Positions 33,646-38,890 of a stretch of 38,890 nucleotides of DNA are shown here, in pieces. Within the stretch, counting starts at the first letter, position 1, and the number at the start of each line of letters is the position of its first letter. Both the position numbers and the translations under genes were made by a program. Under the pieces are notes generated by a model that saw only the letters and a list, made by a program, of their open reading frames with translations, ran no database searches and was not told the origin of the DNA. The stretch spans positions 1 through 38,890 of the forward strand of contig CATKXR010000048.1 of assembly GCA_949840805.1 (NCBI GenBank), read 5' to 3'. This stretch comes from an uncultured Lachnospiraceae bacterium (GTDB lineage: Bacteria > Bacillota > Clostridia > Lachnospirales > Lachnospiraceae).

Positions 33646-34467
33646 ATGACCGCCCAGATCATCGCCGTTGCCAACCAGAAAGGCGGTGTCGGCAAGACAA
33701 CCACCTGCGCCAATCTCGGTATCGGGCTGGCCCAGGAAGGAAAGAAAGTGTTACTCATTGACGGAGATCCGCAGGGCAGCCTGACCATCAGTTTAGGCTA
33801 TGACCACCCGGACAGCCTGCCGGTCACGCTCTCCGATATGATGAGGAAGGTACTCACAGACACGCCCATTCTTCCCGGCGAGGGGATTCTGCACCACGCA
33901 GAAAGCGTTGACCTCATGCCCGCCAATATCGAGCTGTCCGGCATGGAAGTGTCCCTTGTGAACGCCATGAGCCGGGAGACGATCCTGCGCCAGTATCTCG
34001 ATACAGTCAAACGCCAGTACAGCCATATCATTGTGGACTGCCAGCCCTCATTGGGGATGCTGACCGTCAATGCCCTGGCTGCGGCGAACAGTGTTCTTGT
34101 GCCAGTCCAGGCGGAGTATCTCCCGGCCAAGGGCCTGGAACAGCTTTTACAGACCATCAATAAGGTGCGCCGCCAGATCAACCCCAAGCTGAAAATAGAC
34201 GGGATTCTCCTGACTATGGTGGATTCCCGGACAAACTTTGCCAAAGAGATCGCCGCCCTGCTGCGGGAGAACTACGGTTCCAAGATTAAAGTCTTTGCCT
34301 CTGAAATCCCCCACTCTGTCCGGGCCAAAGAGATCAGCGCGGAGGGGAAAAGCATTTACGCCCATGACCCGGAGGGCAAGGTGGCAAGTGCCTACAAAAA
34401 TCTGACGAAGGAGGTGCTGAAGGTTGAAAAGCAGCGCGAAAAAAGTAAAGCTGACCTCGGTCGATGA
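33646..34467 (+). CDS. parA: ParA/Soj ATPase of the element
   Basis: A 273-aa deviant Walker ATPase with KGGVGKTTT (12-20), a Walker-B-like HIIVDCQPSLGM (about 125-136) and the Soj-type SEIPHSVRAKE near residue 224. It partitions the element's circular or replicating form with ParB. GAGGTGG precedes the ATG. Its last 44 bp overlap the start of parB, so the two are coupled. Confidence 0.92.
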   Translation: MTAQIIAVANQKGGVGKTTTCANLGIGLAQEGKKVLLIDGDPQGSLTISLGYDHPDSLPVTLSDMMRKVLTDTPILPGEGILHHAESVDLMPANIELSGMEVSLVNAMSRETILRQYLDTVKRQYSHIIVDCQPSLGMLTVNALAAANSVLVPVQAEYLPAKGLEQLLQTINKVRRQINPKLKIDGILLTMVDSRTNFAKEIAALLRENYGSKIKVFASEIPHSVRAKEISAEGKSIYAHDPEGKVASAYKNLTKEVLKVEKQREKSKADLGR

Positions 34468-35359
34468 TCTGTTTTCCACCGAAGAAAGCCGGGCCGATGT
34501 GGGGCGCGAAAAGGTCATGGAGATTCCGTTGGCAGAACTGCACGCTTTTGAAGGACATCCCTTCAAGGTAAAGGACGATGAAGCCATGCTGGAGACTGCG
34601 GAAAGCATCCGTCAGTATGGCGTGCTTGTCCCTGCGATTGCCCGGCCCCGTACAGAGGGCGGCTATGAACTGATCGCCGGACACCGCCGCCACCGGGCCA
34701 GTGAGCTGGCCGAAAAGGAAACCATGCCGGTGATCGTCCGTGATCTGGACGATGATGCCGCCACAATTATCATGGTTGACAGCAACCTCCAACGGGAGAG
34801 CCTTCTTCCAAGTGAGCGGGCCTTTGCTTATAAAATGAAGCTGGACGCTATGAAACATCAGGGAGAACGTCTTGATTTAACTTGTTCCCAAGTTGGGAAC
34901 AAGTCGCAAGGCAAGAAGTCCAGCGAACAACTTGCCGAGCAGGTCGGTCAGAGCAAAAACCAGATTTTCCGCTTCATCCGTCTGACCGAACTGATCCCGC
35001 CCCTGCTGGATATGGTGGACGAGAAGAAGATCGCCTTTAACCCTGCCTATGAGCTGTCCTTCCTGACCAAAGAGGAACAGGAAACGCTCATGGAGACCAT
35101 GGACTATGAGCAGGCAACGCCCTCACTCTCCCAGGCCCAGCGCATGAAGAAATTCAGCCAGGAGGGGAAGCTGTCGAAAGATGTGATGCTTGCAATTATG
35201 TCCGAGGAAAAGAAAAGCGATCTGGATAAAGTGACATTTACCTCGGACACCCTGCGGAAGTATTTTCCCAAAAGCTATACGCCCAGGAAGATGGAGGAAA
35301 CCATTATCAAGCTGCTGGAACAATGGCAGCGCAAACGCCAGCACCAGCAGGAACGCTGA
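34424..35359 (+). CDS. parB: ParB/Spo0J-type partition protein
   Basis: A 311-aa protein. The N-terminal ParB/Srx nuclease-like domain (about residues 30-130; GYELIAGHRRHRASEL is the conserved arginine-rich box) is followed by an HTH (LAEQVGQSKNQIFRFIRLTEL about 168-188). The start is TTG at 34424 with AGGAGG 9 bp upstream, inside the end of parA. It binds a centromere-like site; a perfect palindrome inside its own gene (34880-34904) is a candidate. Confidence 0.9.
   Translation: MKSSAKKVKLTSVDDLFSTEESRADVGREKVMEIPLAELHAFEGHPFKVKDDEAMLETAESIRQYGVLVPAIARPRTEGGYELIAGHRRHRASELAEKETMPVIVRDLDDDAATIIMVDSNLQRESLLPSERAFAYKMKLDAMKHQGERLDLTCSQVGNKSQGKKSSEQLAEQVGQSKNQIFRFIRLTELIPPLLDMVDEKKIAFNPAYELSFLTKEEQETLMETMDYEQATPSLSQAQRMKKFSQEGKLSKDVMLAIMSEEKKSDLDKVTFTSDTLRKYFPKSYTPRKMEETIIKLLEQWQRKRQHQQER
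34880..34904. promoter_or_regulatory. Perfect 25-bp palindrome inside parB, candidate parS-like site
   Basis: ACTTGTTCCCAA (34880-34891), one central G, TTGGGAACAAGT (34893-34904): perfect 12-bp arms within coding sequence, translated as TCSQVGNKS. It encodes the poorly conserved stretch just before the HTH, so DNA-level constraint is plausible. Confidence 0.5.
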
Positions 35360-35373
35360 GGAAGGAGCTGCCT

Positions 35374-35658
35374 ATGACGGAAATGGCGGCTCCCTTCCGG
35401 GAGCTGAAAGGACATGACATCCTGGCTGTGGAGCGGTTTGAGGACGCGACCAGCCGCATGATCGAATTTATGGTATGTAAACGGAAAAACCCTTATGGCA
35501 GGCCCGGTGACGAGATGCGCCTGTTTCTGTCCGAAGCCGACTACCGGAAAGCATTGGAGAGCCAGGGCCGCAGGGAAATCCGGATCAGGAGGAACGCCCG
35601 TATCATCGAGGGGCATATCCTGTTAGAGAAAAAGAAACGGAGACATGGAAATGTTTGA
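35374..35658 (+). CDS. Small Tn1549-type accessory protein, function unknown
   Basis: A 94-aa basic protein; I do not recognise a function. It contains FLSEADYRKALESQ and IRIRRNARIIEGHI, similar in pattern to the product of 37519-37845 (YLTEAGYGNVLSSQ, IRILSHARVNRGRL), so the two are paralogues. The ATG at 35374 has GGAG 7 bp upstream; the in-frame ATG at 35323 lies inside parB and is unlikely. The following gene starts 14 bp before its stop. Confidence 0.75.
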   Translation: MTEMAAPFRELKGHDILAVERFEDATSRMIEFMVCKRKNPYGRPGDEMRLFLSEADYRKALESQGRREIRIRRNARIIEGHILLEKKKRRHGNV

Positions 35659-36154
35659 TGGAAGAAAAATAGAAAGCGCGGTCACGGAGGTCTATTCTTT
35701 CCTGTACCCCGACAAAAAGGAGCGGAAAAAAGCCCTTGCGCGGCTGGATATGGAAACACTGGTGCAGAGCATCCGTTACCGCTGTGAGACCCCTCTCGCC
35801 TATTACGCAACCGGCTCCGCCGACCTGTCCATGAAATACCATGGGCCTGACCTGTTTGATCAGAAAGCCTGCATGATCTACCAGGAGCCACTCCAGGTGT
35901 TTTCCACGATGGCCGAGGCAACGTATCTTAGGGAGCTTTGGCTTTTGGAGGACGGGACATTTGTGGAGGTTGCGGCGGTCAGGGTGAAATGCCGCTTCCC
36001 TGCGGAAAGCTATTCTACGGTATACCGGACGATCCGCCACACCATGACCGAAAAAGACTGGTACGGCTATGTGCCGGAAGAAGCCGTGGATCTGTTTGAG
36101 GATTTCAGCAAGTACCCATTTGACGCAGAAACAGGAGCCATCTATGAAGTTTAG
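35645..36154 (+). CDS. Accessory protein of the element, function unknown
   Basis: A 169-aa soluble protein with no motif I recognise. It is Lys/Glu/Tyr-rich and mixed alpha/beta in appearance, without signal or membrane segment. The overlap with the preceding gene (14 bp) and its place between parB and the initiator-like gene mark it as part of the same operon. CGGAG lies just before the ATG; a second in-frame ATG at 35651 is also possible. Confidence 0.72.
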   Translation: MEMFDGRKIESAVTEVYSFLYPDKKERKKALARLDMETLVQSIRYRCETPLAYYATGSADLSMKYHGPDLFDQKACMIYQEPLQVFSTMAEATYLRELWLLEDGTFVEVAAVRVKCRFPAESYSTVYRTIRHTMTEKDWYGYVPEEAVDLFEDFSKYPFDAETGAIYEV

Positions 36155-36218
36155 GCCGCAGCAGCATACCGCCTGCGGCTTTTATCATGCCTGCTGATAC
36201 AAGGAAGGAGTGAAGCAA

Positions 36219-37112
36219 ATGCCCGTATTTCGCGTGGAACGGACGCGGGACTACACAGTTATGAGCAACTACCATCTGCGGGACAAACGCCTGACGCTAA
36301 AGGCCAAGGGACTGCTCTCCCAGATGTTATCGCTACCGGAAGATTGGGACTATACGCTCTCCGGGCTGTCCCATATCAACCGGGAAAGCAAGGATGCCAT
36401 CCGCTCGGCGGTCAATGAGCTGGAAAAGGCCGGGTATATCCACCGCCGCCAGACCACGGACGCCAGCGGGAAGTTCAGCACCAACGAATATGTGATCCAT
36501 GAACATCCCGACCAGCCGGAGCCGTCAGACCAGCCAGAGCCGTTATTGGAAAAACCGTCGTCGGAAAACCCGACAACGGATAATCCGCCAACGGGAAACC
36601 CGTCACCGGAAAATCCAACGCAATTAAATACTAAGAAACCAAGTAAAGAAAGATCAAATACGGATGGACAAAGTACCGATTCCATTCCTTTCCGGGGAGA
36701 TACGGCGGGAAACCCGCCGGAACCGAAGGGAAGGGAGGCCGCCTCCATGGAGGAGATCGAGGCTTACCGGGCTTTGATCCTTGAAAATATCGAGTATGAC
36801 TTTATCAGACAGGACTACGGCCTGTACTCGTCCGACCTGGACGAGATCGTGGAGATCATGGTGGAGACGGTCTGCGCCAGACGGAAATATACGCGGGTGG
36901 CAGGCAGCGATTTTCCCCATGAGGTAGTGAAATCCCGGCTCTTGAAGCTGAACGGCGAGCATATCCGCTTCGTCATGGACTGCATGAAGGAGAACACCAC
37001 CAAGATCCGCAACATCAAGCAATACCTGCTGACAGCCCTGTTCAATGCCCCGGCCACCATCGGGAACTATTACAGCTCCCTGGTGAACCACGATATGTAC
37101 GGCAGCCCATAA
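36219..37112 (+). CDS. Replication-initiator-like winged-helix protein with C-terminal DUF6017-type domain
   Basis: A 297-aa protein. The N-terminal RepA-N/helix-turn-helix region (about residues 1-90; FRVERTRDYTVMSNYHLRD, LSLPEDWDYTLSGLS, NRESKDAIRSAVNELEKAGYI) is followed by a Pro/Ser/Thr/Asn linker with pentapeptide repeats (about 113-135). The C-terminal domain (about 180-290) resembles DUF6017. The ATG at 36219 has AAGGAAGGAG 8 bp upstream; the GTG at 36210 overlaps that ribosome site and is rejected. Related proteins in Tn1549-type ICEs are thought to act in element replication or maintenance. Confidence 0.8.
   Translation: MPVFRVERTRDYTVMSNYHLRDKRLTLKAKGLLSQMLSLPEDWDYTLSGLSHINRESKDAIRSAVNELEKAGYIHRRQTTDASGKFSTNEYVIHEHPDQPEPSDQPEPLLEKPSSENPTTDNPPTGNPSPENPTQLNTKKPSKERSNTDGQSTDSIPFRGDTAGNPPEPKGREAASMEEIEAYRALILENIEYDFIRQDYGLYSSDLDEIVEIMVETVCARRKYTRVAGSDFPHEVVKSRLLKLNGEHIRFVMDCMKENTTKIRNIKQYLLTALFNAPATIGNYYSSLVNHDMYGSP
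36555..36614 (+). repeat. Four 15-bp tandem repeats encoding P-x-x-x-N pentapeptides
   Basis: Units at 36555, 36570, 36585 and 36600 encode PSSEN, PTTDN, PPTGN and PSPEN in the linker of the initiator-like protein. Copy number changes would stay in frame and alter linker length. Confidence 0.85.
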
Positions 37113-37166
37113 GGAGCTGCTTTTTTTGACCAATAAACACAAGCATGAGTGCTGAAAGGAGAGATT

Positions 37167-37532
37167 ATGAGACGCCCATTAGCTTATATCACCGCCCCCT
37201 GGGGTGACAACGAATTTGAAAACACCGAGACCGCAGCCCGCTACTGCCGGATGCTGTATGAAGCCGGATATTCCCCGGTCTGCCCGCTTTTATTCCTGCC
37301 GCTGTTCTTAAAGGACGAGGTTCCCTTAGAGCATAAGGACAGGATCGACATCGCCCGCGACTTCCTGCGGCGCTCCCATGTGCTGGTGGTCTGCGGGGAC
37401 ACCGTGGACGAGGCCATGAAGAACGATATTGCCGTTGCCGAGCGGCTGCGGATCACGGCCACTACCCTGGAGGGCCTGCTCACCGTAAAAGGCCAGGGCC
37501 GGGAGAAGGGAGGCAGCCATGAGGGAAATTGA
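37167..37532 (+). CDS. DUF4406/DUF7768-like small protein (nucleoside deoxyribosyltransferase-like fold)
   Basis: A 121-aa protein. YITAPWGDNEFENTETAARYC (residues 6-26 region) and HVLVVCGDTVDEAMKNDIAVAE (about 72-93) resemble the substrate-binding edges of nucleoside 2-deoxyribosyltransferase-like proteins commonly carried by phages and ICEs. The ATG at 37167 has AAGGAG 5 bp upstream, so the in-frame start at 37149 is not used. The actual substrate is unknown. Its end overlaps the next gene by 14 bp. Confidence 0.72.
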   Translation: MRRPLAYITAPWGDNEFENTETAARYCRMLYEAGYSPVCPLLFLPLFLKDEVPLEHKDRIDIARDFLRRSHVLVVCGDTVDEAMKNDIAVAERLRITATTLEGLLTVKGQGREKGGSHEGN

Positions 37533-37845
37533 GCGGCCAAGGGCCAAGACCATCAGTGAGCTGATGGAGGAAATCCGGCGGCAGGAAGGGGCAAAGGAAT
37601 ACAGCGGCCATGAATACTTTGACTTGAACCGCTTTGCCGAAGATACCCGCCACATGGTCATTTTCGATGTGCTGTCAGAGGATTCCCCCGTGGGCTGGAA
37701 GGGGGAACGGACACGGGCCTATCTCACGGAGGCCGGTTATGGGAATGTCCTCTCCAGCCAGGAAAAAGGGCATATCAGGATTTTGAGCCATGCCAGGGTG
37801 AACCGGGGCAGGCTGGCCTATGACAACCCGGACAGCCTCCGGTGA
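37519..37845 (+). CDS. Small accessory protein, paralogue of the 35374-35658 product
   Basis: A 108-aa protein of unknown function. It shares the pattern R-x-YLTEAGYGNVLSSQ then GHIRILSHARVNRGRLAYD with the earlier small protein, and adds a charged N-terminal stretch (residues 1-50). It is co-transcribed with its neighbours (14-bp overlap before it). It probably belongs to a family specific to this ICE type. Confidence 0.75.
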   Translation: MREIERPRAKTISELMEEIRRQEGAKEYSGHEYFDLNRFAEDTRHMVIFDVLSEDSPVGWKGERTRAYLTEAGYGNVLSSQEKGHIRILSHARVNRGRLAYDNPDSLR

Positions 37846-37881
37846 GGCGGGAAAATCCATAGAAAAGGAGTGTGATAAGAA

Positions 37882-38355
37882 ATGCAGGAAGAAGTGGAAA
37901 ACAGGACGCTCACCCTGGGGATCAATACCACCAAATTTACCGGGCGCGTCCTGAAAGCTGCCCTGTGCAAATACCTTGCCCACCGCAAGGAAAAGAAAAT
38001 GCAGGCCAGCCGGGATGTGAAGCCCTTCGGCAAGGTGAGCATGGAGGATCTGCAAAAAGACTACGGCGATATGCGCCAGATCGACGTGCAGGACAAAAGC
38101 CTGCGGGAATTTAACCGTATCGCCCGCAACCACGGGGTGCGCTATACCGTCTACCAGACGGACAAAAACCATTACCAGATATTTTTCAAAGCCCCCAATG
38201 AGGCGAATATGAACGCCGCCTTCCAGAAGTTCACCGTCACTAAGCTGAAAAAGGCCCAGCGGCGGGAATCCGTTCTGGGCAGGCTGGATAAATTCAAGGC
38301 ACTGGTGAAAAATGCGGTGGTGGACAGGACAAAGAGGAAGGAGCTGGAACGATGA
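37882..38355 (+). CDS. PcfB family conjugation protein
   Basis: A 157-aa basic protein; LREFNRIARNHGVRYTVYQTDKN (residues ~74-96) is characteristic of PcfB/DUF3801 proteins found next to the coupling-protein gene of Gram-positive conjugative elements. The AAGGAG ribosome site is about 11 bp before the ATG. Its stop overlaps the coupling-protein ATG (ATGA), fitting a shared role in delivering the relaxase-DNA complex to the coupling protein. Confidence 0.85.
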   Translation: MQEEVENRTLTLGINTTKFTGRVLKAALCKYLAHRKEKKMQASRDVKPFGKVSMEDLQKDYGDMRQIDVQDKSLREFNRIARNHGVRYTVYQTDKNHYQIFFKAPNEANMNAAFQKFTVTKLKKAQRRESVLGRLDKFKALVKNAVVDRTKRKELER

Positions 38356-38890
38356 AGCAGGTCAATTTAAAAAAGCTCCTGATCCCCAACCTGCCCTATG
38401 TGCTGATCGGAGTGTACGCTTCCAAGATCGGGCAGGCGTACCGGCTGGCTGCCGGTGCTGGTCTCTCCGAAAAGCTGCGCCATATCGGGGATGGCTTTGC
38501 CGCCGCATTTGCCTCCCCCTACCCCAGCTTTCATTTTCAGGATCTGGCCATCGGCCTTCTATGCGGTGCGGCCCTGCGGCTGGCGGTCTATGTCCGGGGC
38601 AAAAACGCTAAGAAATACCGGAAAGACGTGGAGTATGGTTCGGCGCGTTGGGGAAATGCCGCCGACATCCAGCCTTTTGTCGATCCGGTATTTGAGAATA
38701 ACATTATCCTGACCCAGACGGAACGGCTGATGATGAGCAACCGGCCCAAGCAGCCCAAATACGCCCGCAATAAAAATGTGCTGATCATCGGCGGCTCCGG
38801 CAGCGGAAAGACCCGCTTCTGGCTAAAGCCGAACCTGATGCAGTGTACCTCTAAGGATTTTCCGACCTCGTTCGTGGTCACTGATCCGAA
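38352..38890 (+). CDS. VirD4/TraG-type coupling protein, N-terminal part
   Basis: The open frame runs off the right edge (179 codons seen). Hydrophobic segments near residues 10-35 and 60-80 form the membrane anchor, then KDVEYGSARWGNAADI, and the Walker A motif IIGGSGSGKTRFW about residues 149-161. This ATPase couples DNA transfer complexes to the type IV secretion channel. Its start overlaps the pcfB stop. Confidence 0.93.
   Translation, partial: MKQVNLKKLLIPNLPYVLIGVYASKIGQAYRLAAGAGLSEKLRHIGDGFAAAFASPYPSFHFQDLAIGLLCGAALRLAVYVRGKNAKKYRKDVEYGSARWGNAADIQPFVDPVFENNIILTQTERLMMSNRPKQPKYARNKNVLIIGGSGSGKTRFWLKPNLMQCTSKDFPTSFVVTDP

Larger units (their letters stand above)
30510..38890. mobile_element. 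Integrative conjugative element (left part; possibly nested elements)
   Basis: It begins at the point where the SpoVB frame breaks. It carries two serine recombinase genes, a plasmid-like parA/parB pair, Tn1549-type accessory genes, PcfB and a VirD4/TraG coupling protein, and it runs off the right edge. The left att site lies somewhere in about 30505-30535. The recombinase part looks more AT-rich than the parA-to-traG part, as expected if they have different origins. Confidence 0.8.

Noticed and set aside
36555..36614. CRISPR-like repeats in the ICE
   Set aside because: The copies are contiguous, in frame and encode a Pro/Asn-rich linker.

Overview
The window looks like chromosome of an anaerobic gut Firmicute of the Lachnospiraceae (Clostridium cluster XIVa) type, with an integrative conjugative element (ICE) entering from the right. 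The evidence is a host-glycan phosphorylase cluster, clostridial ferredoxin/rubredoxin genes, NifS/NifU-type Fe-S assembly, a SpoVB-like sporulation flippase, strong AGGAGG ribosome sites, tRNAs without an encoded CCA end, and a Tn1549-like conjugation module. Species cannot be named from this sequence alone.

Layout. (1) 1-9528: a galacto-N-biose/lacto-N-biose (mucin and milk glycan) utilisation locus with a sugar-1-phosphate nucleotidyltransferase, an N-acetylhexosamine 1-kinase, a divergent AraC regulator, a GH112 phosphorylase and a three-gene ABC importer. Matching half-sites spaced exactly 21 bp apart precede two of its transcription units and are probably the AraC operator. A 157-bp MITE-like palindromic element lies before the binding-protein gene. 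(2) 9800-11620: ferredoxin and a membrane Fe-S protein, convergent with a Crp/Fnr regulator whose recognition helix suits the GTGA-N5-TCAC site at about -41 of the ferredoxin promoter. (3) 11782-20700: a probable six-gene leftward operon (two MalY/PatB C-S lyases, M20 amidohydrolase, YfcC-type carrier, RidA, FMN split-barrel protein), an XRE regulator, rubredoxin (51 aa) and a D-cysteine desulfhydrase-like enzyme. The operon and the desulfhydrase gene have near-identical promoters and a shared 35-bp upstream motif, so they probably form one regulon. I infer that it degrades N-acylated cysteine conjugates and related sulfur amino acids. (4) 20847-23894: a DUF134-NifX-type fusion protein with an internal ribosome site, a ClpP paralogue translationally coupled to a short AraC regulator, and an EamA exporter.

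(5) 24009-24740: four tRNA genes (Thr-CGT, Glu-CTC, Pro-CGG, Ser-CGA), all with C at the wobble position. (6) 24920-29092: a tightly packed operon nifS-nifU-mnmA-amidase, linking Fe-S/thio-tRNA supply to a cell-wall amidase lipoprotein. (7) 29659-30525: the first ~280 codons of a SpoVB-like flippase, broken where mobile DNA begins. (8) 30526-38890: two large serine recombinase genes (the second without its catalytic domain), then parA, parB, small accessory genes, a replication-initiator-like protein, PcfB and the start of the VirD4/TraG coupling protein. The element continues past the right edge. The headless recombinase next to the parA module suggests one element nested in another.

The most interesting signals are the duplicated promoter/operator pair that defines the cysteine-conjugate regulon, the AraC operator pair of the glycan locus, the internal start in the DUF134 fusion, and the perfect 25-bp palindrome inside parB.
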